50,554 bases of DNA, from contig JAMPDH010000005.1 in NCBI GenBank assembly GCA_023665725.1, forward strand, positions 16,716 to 67,269. The letters are read 5' to 3'. The notes under the pieces were generated by a model that saw only the letters and a program-made list of their open reading frames with translations, searched no databases and was not told where the DNA came from. The stretch is from Clostridium sp. (GTDB taxonomy: Bacteria > Bacillota_I > Bacilli_A > RF39 > UBA660). Made by a program: the position numbers and the translations under genes. Shown in pieces: positions 18,535-24,939 of the stretch; position 1 is the first letter of the stretch, and each line of letters begins with the position of its first letter.

Positions 18535-18954
18535 TTATTTATTTAACATATTAAGTAAATTAATTTTAAACATATCTTTTTCAGAATGTTGTTTTGAAAC
18601 CATAACACCCTTATAAGTAACTAATTCAGATTGATGTCCTTCTCCAAGTATTCCCTCTGGCATTAATGTATCCAAAACTATTGTTTTTTGATTTTCGTAT
18701 ACATGATATTTTAATTTTATATCTCCATGTACCTTAGAAAATAGCTCATCTGTTGGTAATTTTAGTTCATAAGTAACATAATGATCTTCATCATTAGTAA
18801 GTATAGATTCACCTAAAAGTTTTCCTTCTTTTAAGGAAGGATAAATTTCAAAATACAATTTTTTATATGCTAGCATATTATATTTTTTTAAAGATCTTTC
18901 CAATTTATGAAACTCATTTTCATTAATATACTCAAATACATATACATCTTTCAT
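18535..18954 (-). CDS. Hypothetical 139-aa cytoplasmic protein
   Basis: It starts MKDVYVFEYINENEFHKLER with a strong AGGAGGG upstream. There is no signal peptide or membrane segment. The middle has alternating beta-like segments (HYVTYELKLPTDELFSKVHG, IKLKYHVYENQKTIVLDTLM), suggesting a small alpha/beta or beta-barrel fold. It has its own promoter and terminator, so it is a single-gene unit between two surface-protein genes. I do not recognise the family. Confidence 0.7.
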   Translation of the reverse strand: MKDVYVFEYINENEFHKLERSLKKYNMLAYKKLYFEIYPSLKEGKLLGESILTNDEDHYVTYELKLPTDELFSKVHGDIKLKYHVYENQKTIVLDTLMPEGILGEGHQSELVTYKGVMVSKQHSEKDMFKINLLNMLNK

Positions 18955-18979
18955 GGTATCCCTCCTATATTATAATAAA

Positions 18980-19009
18980 ATTATAACATTGCCTATATTT
19001 AATTGTCAA
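18980..19009 (-). promoter_or_regulatory. Promoter of the 139-aa gene
   Basis: TTGACA (19004-19009), 18-base spacer, TATAAT (18980-18985). Confidence 0.7.
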
Positions 19010-19022
19010 ATAAAATAAAAAG

Positions 19023-19055
19023 AAAAAGCACTTCGGTTTACACTCGAAATGCTTT
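19023..19055 (-). terminator. Terminator of the Cys-rich surface gene
   Basis: Minus strand AAAGCATTTCG, loop AGTGTAAAC, CGAAGTGCTTT then TTCTTTTT; 11-bp stem. Confidence 0.85.
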
Positions 19056-19060
19056 AATTA

Positions 19061-20599
19061 TTATTTTACTACTTTTTTATTTCCAGTTAATACATATCCT
19101 TTTTCTAGTAATGTTTTATCAGTTTTGCTTAAACTCCATTTTGTATCCTTAGTTCCAGATATGAATTCTCTTGTTTGATATCTATAATATGTATATGTTG
19201 TATATACAGGTACAGATTTAACACATTTTGTTCCACTTAACTTATAATCACTATCTGCACAGCTATATGTTACAGTTGGATTTACAATACTATATTCAGT
19301 TGTTGATACATTTCTATAACATGTTGATCCACTTAATGTATATCCTGATGGACATGATGGTGATGCTGTTGATGTAAAAGTTATTCCTAATGATACACAT
19401 TTTCCAGTTGAAGAATCATATGATCCTGATGAACATGATGGTGTTGTAGTTGTTTTATATGTTGGTGAAACTGTTTCTGTTTTAGTAGCTGTTTTAGCGC
19501 TTCTTGTATATATTGCATATGTATATTTATTTGTTGTACAACCTGTTCCACAACTTACATTAAGTGATGAACCAAGAAGTGCATATTTAGTAGTATTACT
19601 TGATGTCTGTCTAGAACTATAAGTAGCTGTTCCTGTTCTAACCCAATCTGTATACTCACCTGTATTATATGAATAAGTACGAGTACATGTTGATCCACTT
19701 AATGTATATCCTGATGGACACACTGGTTCGCTAGTTGTTTTATATGTTGGTGTTGAATAAGATGTTGATGATTTTGTTGTTTTAGTACATTTTGATCCAC
19801 TTAATGTATATCCTGATGGGCATGATAATGATGCAGTTTCTGTTCTACTTGAACTTACAGGTATATAACACTTACCAGATCTTAATTCACCTTGTGTACA
19901 TGTTGTATTTACTTTAGCATCTTTATATACTAATTCTGTTCCTGTTTGAACAGTTGATTTTTTTGTTTCAACTCTTCTATAATCAGTTTGTGTGTAACTA
20001 TTAAGTTCCCACTTTGACCAATCAGACCATTCTCCCCATTTACCATTTGTGATCTTTTCATATTCATATTGGTATTTTACAGTTGTTGTAGGTTTTACTG
20101 TAGTTGGTTTTTTTACAGGTTCTTTCTTTTCACAAACTCCTGATGGGCAATAATTATAACATCCTAGATAAACATCTATATAATCTGTTACATCAGAACA
20201 TGATAACTTAACAGTTAATACATATTCTTTATCCTTTTTAGTAAGTTTTACATAAGATTCTGTTAAACTACAAGAATTATTATTTGTATCCTTCAAATCT
20301 AATACAAGTTTCTTTTCTTGCATTTCTCCTAATGTCATTGTAATTGAATCTCCAACTTTAGAAGGTAATCTATCAGTTGTAAAATAACTAATAGATGCTT
20401 CTTTCATTGTATCAAGATTTTGAGCATATATTTGATTATATAATGGTTGTAACTTATTTGTAAAAGTATCATCCACATAATTCTTTATATAACTCTTTGT
20501 TGGAAATAACCATAATAGTATAAATACTAATAATACCACAACTAATATCTGTAATATTAAGTCCTTAAATGAAAAATTATTCTTTCTTTCTTCGTACAT
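19061..20599 (-). CDS. Membrane-anchored surface protein with Cys-rich repeats
   Basis: 512 aa. One N-terminal transmembrane helix (about residues 13-32) leaves a long exterior part. Residues about 50-160 form a domain with ISYFTTDRLPSKVGDSITMT and GCYNYC. The rest carries at least five short modules of the type CPSGYTLSGSTC, with variants CSSGSYDSSTGKC and CADSDYKLSGTKC, separated by Thr/Ser/Tyr-rich linkers. Each module has two cysteines about 11 apart, suggesting small disulphide loops. The ATG is in the shared promoter/leader module, with a second promoter copy upstream. A surface adhesin or envelope structural role is plausible but unproven. Confidence 0.75.
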   Translation of the reverse strand: MYEERKNNFSFKDLILQILVVVLLVFILLWLFPTKSYIKNYVDDTFTNKLQPLYNQIYAQNLDTMKEASISYFTTDRLPSKVGDSITMTLGEMQEKKLVLDLKDTNNNSCSLTESYVKLTKKDKEYVLTVKLSCSDVTDYIDVYLGCYNYCPSGVCEKKEPVKKPTTVKPTTTVKYQYEYEKITNGKWGEWSDWSKWELNSYTQTDYRRVETKKSTVQTGTELVYKDAKVNTTCTQGELRSGKCYIPVSSSRTETASLSCPSGYTLSGSKCTKTTKSSTSYSTPTYKTTSEPVCPSGYTLSGSTCTRTYSYNTGEYTDWVRTGTATYSSRQTSSNTTKYALLGSSLNVSCGTGCTTNKYTYAIYTRSAKTATKTETVSPTYKTTTTPSCSSGSYDSSTGKCVSLGITFTSTASPSCPSGYTLSGSTCYRNVSTTEYSIVNPTVTYSCADSDYKLSGTKCVKSVPVYTTYTYYRYQTREFISGTKDTKWSLSKTDKTLLEKGYVLTGNKKVVK

Positions 20600-20629
20600 A
20601 TTTTTTCCCCCTTTAAATTTATGGCTTGT

Positions 20630-20658
20630 ATAATATCACTTGTTTTATACTTTGTCAA
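20630..20658 (-). promoter_or_regulatory. Proximal promoter of the Cys-rich surface gene
   Basis: TTGACA (20653-20658), 17 bases, TATTAT (20630-20635), followed by the shared leader ACAAGCCATAAATTTAAAGG. Confidence 0.85.
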
Positions 20659-20711
20659 GTTTTTTTTACTTTTTTAATAAATTATACAATTTCCCTCGGT
20701 TGTTGCGGTGT

Positions 20712-20740
20712 ATAATACCACTTGTTTTATATTTTGTCAA
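20712..20740 (-). promoter_or_regulatory. Distal tandem promoter of the Cys-rich surface gene
   Basis: TTGACA (20735-20740), 17 bases, TATTAT (20712-20717). Spacer and flanks nearly copy the proximal promoter 82 bp downstream, so it looks like a local promoter duplication. Confidence 0.75.
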
Positions 20741-20816
20741 GTTTTGTAGAAAAAAAATTTTAAACTTATTCAATAAGGTCTTTCTACTTATAATATGCGA
20801 CTAAAAATAAAATATG

Positions 20817-20845
20817 AAAAAAAAGGAATAAAAATCTATTCCTTT
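20817..20845 (-). terminator. Terminator of the pfkB-smr unit
   Basis: Minus strand AAGGAATA, short loop, ATTCCTT followed by seven or more T. It overlaps the Smr stop codon. Confidence 0.8.
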
Positions 20846-21117
20846 AACTTATTAATATTTATTTTAACAATTGTGCAGCCTATATTATTAAAAGCAAGTT
20901 TATATTCAATTACATCTTTATTATTTTTTAAAACTTCATTAGTTACTTTTCTAAGTACCCCACTGCCATTTCCATGTATGATAATTAAAAACTCATTTCT
21001 TAAAATTTTATTATCCCTTATAAAATCATTAATGCATACTCTCGCTGTATCTGAATCAAATGCGTGCAAATCAAGACTAGGAAGATTTGATGTAAATATT
21101 ATATCATCTATACTCAT
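20836..21117 (-). CDS. Stand-alone Smr-domain protein
   Basis: 93 aa, essentially only an Smr (small MutS-related) domain: LPSLDLHAFDSDTAR near the start, HGNGSGVLRKVTNEV in the middle and a final beta strand GCTIVKI. Smr domains act as nucleases on DNA or RNA, for example at the MutS2 C-terminus. The usual LDLHG is LDLHA here. It overlaps the kinase gene by 14 bases, so the two are one translationally coupled unit. No MutS2 portion is present, so this is a free-standing domain rather than a fragment. Confidence 0.8.
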   Translation of the reverse strand: MSIDDIIFTSNLPSLDLHAFDSDTARVCINDFIRDNKILRNEFLIIIHGNGSGVLRKVTNEVLKNNKDVIEYKLAFNNIGCTIVKININKLKE

Positions 21118-22003
21118 CTAATATTCTTTTAACCTTATCATAATCAGGTATAGATAATCTACCACCTATAATAGTTGTAGATATTGCTCCTGCTATATTA
21201 GATAATTTTATTATTTCATTAAACGGTAATTTTTTAGCTATACCATACGTAAATGCCCCATGAAATATATCACCTGCTCCTGTTGTATCAATAGCATCAA
21301 CTGTCAAAGATTTCATTATGTTTATTTTATTATCTTCTTCATAAAGAGCTCCCATATTTTCAAGTGTCACTATTATTTTACCATTAAAATCATTTTTTAA
21401 TTTTAAGTATATTTCTTTTATAATCTTAGTATCATTATAATCTATATCTATGCCTGTTATCTTTTCTGCAAATTCTTTAGAGCAAACAACATAATTTGAC
21501 ATTTTAGATAATTCGATTATTTCATCTGTCACTGTTCCTGCATCCATAATACTTATAGCATCGGGATATTTTTTTAAAAGTTTTTTTGACATTTCATACT
21601 CGTAACCATCCATTAAAATTATATCAGGTGTTATATTAATATCAATTTCACTCATTTTCATATCATTAGGTGTGCAACTTAAAATAGTTCTACTTCCATT
21701 ACTTTTATTTGCAATAATTATACTACTAGTTGTTTTATAATCTCTCGATAGTTCTAAATAGGATGTATCAACATTAACACTTTCTAATTCACTTTTTATT
21801 TTTTTTCCATAATTATCTATACCGACAATCCCGGCAAAATACACCTGCATTCCCCATTTACCAAGCAAATATGAAGCATTTGCAGCAGAGCCACCACCGC
21901 ATTGTACACGATCCTTTACTCTATTTTTAGTATTTTCTTTTATAAACTCGTCTACTGGAAATGTAATATCATATGTAGCATGTCCAATACATAATATTTT
22001 CAT
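21104..22003 (-). CDS. PfkB-family carbohydrate/nucleoside kinase
   Basis: 299 aa. The ribokinase-type fold shows the N-terminal GHATYDITFPVD, the substrate-binding CGGGSAANASYLLGKWG (about residues 37-53) and the catalytic anion-hole motif DTTGAGDIFHGAF with the base Asp near residue 245. It phosphorylates a sugar or nucleoside with ATP; the substrate cannot be read from sequence. The ATG at 22003 follows AAAGGTGA; the open frame's first GTG lies inside that site. Transcribed with the Smr gene from a promoter nested in the preceding terminator hairpin. Confidence 0.88.
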   Translation of the reverse strand: MKILCIGHATYDITFPVDEFIKENTKNRVKDRVQCGGGSAANASYLLGKWGMQVYFAGIVGIDNYGKKIKSELESVNVDTSYLELSRDYKTTSSIIIANKSNGSRTILSCTPNDMKMSEIDINITPDIILMDGYEYEMSKKLLKKYPDAISIMDAGTVTDEIIELSKMSNYVVCSKEFAEKITGIDIDYNDTKIIKEIYLKLKNDFNGKIIVTLENMGALYEEDNKINIMKSLTVDAIDTTGAGDIFHGAFTYGIAKKLPFNEIIKLSNIAGAISTTIIGGRLSIPDYDKVKRILDEYR

Positions 22004-22033
22004 CAATTTCACCTTTTCTATTCTATAACTTAA

Positions 22034-22062
22034 ATTATATATTAAAAAAAGATTCTAATCAA
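22034..22062 (-). promoter_or_regulatory. Promoter of pfkB-smr, nested in a terminator
   Basis: TTGATT (22057-22062), 17-base spacer, TATAAT (22034-22039). The -35 lies in the loop and arm of the hairpin at 22044-22067. Confidence 0.65.
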
Positions 22063-22067
22063 TCTTT
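22044..22067 (-). terminator. Terminator upstream of pfkB
   Basis: Minus strand AAAGATT, loop GATTAG, AATCTTT then TTTT. It would stop transcripts entering from upstream. Confidence 0.65.
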
Positions 22068-22184
22068 ATTAATTAATTTTATCATTTATTATATACCTCT
22101 GCTTTGTTTGGAAAGCTATATATAAATCAACCTAGAGAATGAATTATATCACATCCAAATTAATCATAACATAATTTATGCATT

Positions 22185-22253
22185 AAAAATACCCAGTTAT
22201 AAAAACTGAGTACTGAATGACTCAGGGCTTCATAAGTTTCCTGAGTACCAATC
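22185..22253 (-). ncRNA. Candidate small structured RNA
   Basis: Downstream of a promoter (22260-22288) the minus strand encodes stem ACTCAGG ... CCTGAGT, then a terminator stem TACTCAGTT ... AACTGGGTA followed by TTTTT (22190-22212). The CTGAGT strand could instead pair with the later ACTCAG and break the terminator. The transcript would be about 65-70 nt, with no SD-preceded ORF. It matches no riboswitch I know. It could be an sRNA or an attenuated leader. Confidence 0.45.
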
Positions 22254-22259
22254 AATATA

Positions 22260-22288
22260 AATATGTCAGATATTAATTTTATTGTCAA
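22260..22288 (-). promoter_or_regulatory. Promoter of the candidate small RNA
   Basis: TTGACA (22283-22288), 17-base spacer, CATATT (22260-22265); the -10 is imperfect. Confidence 0.5.
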
Positions 22289-22466
22289 TTAAATTTTTCT
22301 GTTTTTGATAATTTTCTCAATTCTCAAAGTATCTAAAAATCTTAAAACATCATCTTTTGAAACGATTAATGCGAGTTAAAAAGAGTTCATAATCACTTTC
22401 TATTTGTTTACCTTTTCGAGGATACTTGCTTGTGCCACCGCCTAATATAAGAGGAAGTTTACCCAA
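22289..22466 (-). pseudogene. Decayed gene fragment, related to 40768-40898
   Basis: The minus strand encodes GKLPLILGGGTSKYPRKGKQ and then YELFLTR before a frame break; in the next frame it continues IVSKDDVLRFLDTLRIEK. The stretch ELFLTR-II-(T/S)KDDVLR is also found after ppdK at 40.8 kb, and the DNA core ACATCATCTTTTG is identical. No start codon or ribosome-binding site remains. The parent family is not recognised. Confidence 0.45.
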
Positions 22467-22539
22467 TTACATGTATCCTAACATCTTCATATATAATTCT
22501 GCATTGTATTAATTATAGCATATATTTAAACAAATAAAA

Positions 22540-22566
22540 ACTAAGACATATTATTACATCTTAGTT
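22540..22566 (-). terminator. Terminator after the YxeA-like gene
   Basis: Minus strand AACTAAGA ... TCTTAGTT followed by TTTATTTG. Confidence 0.7.
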
Positions 22567-22571
22567 ATACC

Positions 22572-22937
22572 TTATATGTATATCTCCACTATTAATGGTT
22601 CTTTAAGATAAACTCTTGAAAGTTCATCATATTGTACTTCTGCCCAAGTATGCACTCCTGTAATTTCCATATATTCTATAATTAAGTAAGCATCTTCTCT
22701 TAATTCTCTACTTGTTTTGAACTTAAGAGTTTTTTTCTTACCATTTTCTCTATAACTATCCAAAGTATATTCATATTTCATATCATCAGAAGTATTTAAT
22801 TCAACAATTTTAGTATTATCTATTTGAGTATAGTAAACAGTTTCTTTTATAAATAAGAAATAATATGCCACTGCACAAAGTGCAATAAATACTATAACTC
22901 CCATAACCATTGGTATTTTTTCTTTTATATCTTCCAT
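22572..22937 (-). CDS. YxeA-family membrane/secreted protein
   Basis: 121 aa. A hydrophobic N-terminal segment (residues about 9-30) is followed by a YxeA-like (DUF1093) domain: YEYTLDSYRENGKKKTLKFK and then LREDAYLIIEY. YxeA-family proteins are small extracytoplasmic proteins of unknown function, often found near Bce-type transporter systems. It ends with an extra LKEPLIVEIYI tail. It lies 11 bases after the stop-interrupted lipoprotein gene and has a downstream terminator. The context next to a Bce module fits the family's usual neighbourhood. Confidence 0.7.
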   Translation of the reverse strand: MEDIKEKIPMVMGVIVFIALCAVAYYFLFIKETVYYTQIDNTKIVELNTSDDMKYEYTLDSYRENGKKKTLKFKTSRELREDAYLIIEYMEITGVHTWAEVQYDELSRVYLKEPLIVEIYI

Positions 22938-22948
22938 TTTTAATTCTC

Positions 22949-23401
22949 CTATTCTATTTCAATATTTATTTTTCCAGAGTATTTGTCAGCATCTATTATC
23001 AAGTAATTACTTCCATCTTTAACATTAAAATCAAATTCATAATTACCATCCTCAGTTGCCAATACCTCTTCTTTTTCTTTTAATTTCATAAAGACTTTTA
23101 AATCGCCTTTGGAGTCTTCTATATTAAGAGTAATATGAATATTTTTTTCATCTCTTTCAATAGTTGTTCCTCCAAAAACTACTTCTTCGCCTTTAAAGTT
23201 TTTATAAGTCACTTTATATGTGCCTGTATAATGATCTTAGCCAAATTTTCTATCGCCTTTTAACTTAATATTATTAGTTAAAACTGTATCTCCTATTTTT
23301 TCATTAACACCTTTATAAAAATCTAAAATACCATCTTTAGAACATCCAGAACAAAGTGTTAATGTAATGAATATAGCAACTAATATTCCTATCTTTTTCA
23401 C
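22949..23401 (-). pseudogene. Lipoprotein gene interrupted by an in-frame TAA
   Basis: From a GTG at 23401 (preceded by AAGGAAGGTGG) the frame encodes a lipoprotein signal with lipobox LCSGC, then continues to KLKGDRKFG, where TAA (23237-23239) occurs as codon 55. The same frame resumes DHYTGTYKVTYKNFKGEEVV and runs 96 codons to the natural stop at 22949. The part after the stop has beta-rich segments (TLNIEDSKGDLKVFMKLKEK). The gene is about 150 codons, broken by one nonsense base, unless it is read through or is a sequencing error. An 87-aa fragment could be re-initiated, but without a signal peptide. Confidence 0.7.
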
Positions 23402-23415
23402 TTATTCCACCTTCC

Positions 23416-23778
23416 TTATAATTTAGAGATTTCTTCTTTAATTTTTTTAAGCAAATTTAAATTACCTTTATCTAAAAATATTCCATCTTGTTGTTCTACC
23501 ATATATTGCAATTCGCTACTATCATTTCCTGTTAGCATAATAAATTTTGCATTATCATTATTGTTTCTTAAATTCTTTAAAATTGACAAACCATTATCAT
23601 TTCCCATATTATAATCTGAAATAATTAAATCAAATTTTACATTATTTATTTTATCTATTGCCTCTTCTACACAAGAAGCAGTTATAATATTATTTTTTTT
23701 ATCATTTAAAGAATAAGTCAGTATTTTAAGAAAAGATATGTCATCATCAACTAATAAAATCATCTTCATATTTATCAT
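23416..23778 (-). CDS. Stand-alone response-regulator receiver domain
   Basis: 120 aa, one CheY-like receiver and no output domain. The acidic pocket DDD (about residues 11-13), phospho-acceptor Asp in IISDYNMGN (about residue 55), Thr in MLTGND and Lys in LDKGN are all present. It overlaps the upstream VanZ-RDD gene by 32 bases and is coupled to it; the ATG at 23778 follows AAAGGAGAAGA. No dedicated kinase is adjacent, so the partner is unknown; the Bce-type kinase lies 4 kb away. Confidence 0.85.
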   Translation of the reverse strand: MINMKMILLVDDDISFLKILTYSLNDKKNNIITASCVEEAIDKINNVKFDLIISDYNMGNDNGLSILKNLRNNNDNAKFIMLTGNDSSELQYMVEQQDGIFLDKGNLNLLKKIKEEISKL

Positions 23779-24868
23779 TCTTCTCCTTTATAGTATTTCT
23801 ATATTTAACTTTAAATAGATTATCGTAAAACATTTCTTTGTTCTTAACAAGAATCAATATATTTGATAAGTAAAATAGCAATATACTTAATATAGTTACT
23901 ATATAAAACCATGTTGTTTCAAAAATTTCCAAACTCATCGTTTCAGCAATAAGAGTAACGATAAATAGTAATATAAATAAACTACCAAAATAATAAGTAA
24001 ATAAGAATATGATTCTTAATAATAACTTAATAAGTTTATACTTACCAAACTCTAATCTTACTCCCAAAAACTTACTACCCAATGTTTCACCTTTTTTGAA
24101 ATATGGATACACCACATAATAAATAATAAATGTGATATATATTAAATAACTTATTCTAATAAATAAACTTACGAATAATGTTAGAAATGTATACAGAAAT
24201 AAATCTAATGCAAATATTGTCACTCTTCTAAACCCTGATACTACCTCTCCATCTTTAAATGATTCTCTGTCTATCTCATCTCTCGTAGGTAGAAAATTAT
24301 CAATTATCCCCATAAGAAAGTAGCCTAATGTTCCACCTAATGTATTCATGATTAAGTCATCAACATCAAATACTCTGTATGGATGAGGATAAAAGAAATA
24401 TAATCCTGTTACTTGTGTTATTTCAAAAAATAATGATAATAAGAAACTAATTAATATTGTTTTCTTTAAATTACACTTAAAATAATATCTCAAATACATT
24501 CCAAAGGGAATTGTCATAAAAATATTAAATATTACAGTATAAAAGCATGGCTCTTTTAATGCTTTTATATATGTTGCAGGATTAGTTAATACAAGAGAAG
24601 ATTCTTTTATAATATCACTTATAAATCCAAAAGGAATTAATCTTATCATATTAGGTTTATATACGACTTCACTTCTATTTGGAAGTGGAAGAATAACTAA
24701 AAAATATATAGTTATCATATATAAAATAAATGAATAAACAATTATAACTCTTAATAGATTTATTGATCCATATTTATGATATTGATGTAATATAAATGGT
24801 ACTCCGAAAAGACAAGCAATTAAAGGAAACACTAAAATTGCAGTTTTTATTGAAATTAAATAACTCAT
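23747..24868 (-). CDS. VanZ-RDD fusion membrane protein
   Basis: 373 aa with about nine hydrophobic helices. The N-terminal half is VanZ-like: MIRLIPFGFI, then FFEITQ and DVDDLIMNTLGGTLGYFLMG. The C-terminal half is an RDD domain: FRRVTIFALDLFLY followed by KKGETLGSKFLGVRL. VanZ proteins are linked to low-level teicoplanin or other envelope-drug tolerance; RDD proteins to transport or membrane insertion. It sits directly downstream of the bceB-like gene. The ATG lacks a nearby ribosome-binding site; AGAAAGGG lies in the far arm of the hairpin just upstream. Confidence 0.85.
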   Translation of the reverse strand: MSYLISIKTAILVFPLIACLFGVPFILHQYHKYGSINLLRVIIVYSFILYMITIYFLVILPLPNRSEVVYKPNMIRLIPFGFISDIIKESSLVLTNPATYIKALKEPCFYTVIFNIFMTIPFGMYLRYYFKCNLKKTILISFLLSLFFEITQVTGLYFFYPHPYRVFDVDDLIMNTLGGTLGYFLMGIIDNFLPTRDEIDRESFKDGEVVSGFRRVTIFALDLFLYTFLTLFVSLFIRISYLIYITFIIYYVVYPYFKKGETLGSKFLGVRLEFGKYKLIKLLLRIIFLFTYYFGSLFILLFIVTLIAETMSLEIFETTWFYIVTILSILLFYLSNILILVKNKEMFYDNLFKVKYRNTIKEKNDKYEDDFIS

Positions 24869-24873
24869 TTTTA

Positions 24874-24905
24874 AGAAAGGATTAGTAAAACACTAATCCC
24901 TTTCT
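24874..24905 (-). terminator. Hairpin between the Bce-type permease and VanZ-RDD
   Basis: Minus strand AGAAAGGGATTAGT, loop GTTTT, ACTAATCCTTTCT; about 13-bp stem without a T-tract, only 5 bases before the VanZ-RDD ATG. It may be a terminator, or it may carry the purine-rich ribosome-binding segment close to the start. Confidence 0.6.
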
Positions 24906-24939
24906 ATTATTAAATGATGTATAAATTTTACTTGCATTA

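Larger units (their letters stand above)
22013..22571. other. 560-bp gene-free region
   Basis: In minus-strand order it contains the YxeA terminator, a decayed gene (22289-22466), a promoter with a short structured transcript (22185-22253), about 120 bp with a short frame MIKLINKD ending at a terminator, and the pfkB promoter. Confidence 0.7.

Noticed and set aside
22185-22288. Known riboswitch or T-box
   Set aside because: No T-box GGTGGNACC sequence and no motif of the purine, SAM, TPP, preQ1, fluoride or ZTP classes could be recognised.
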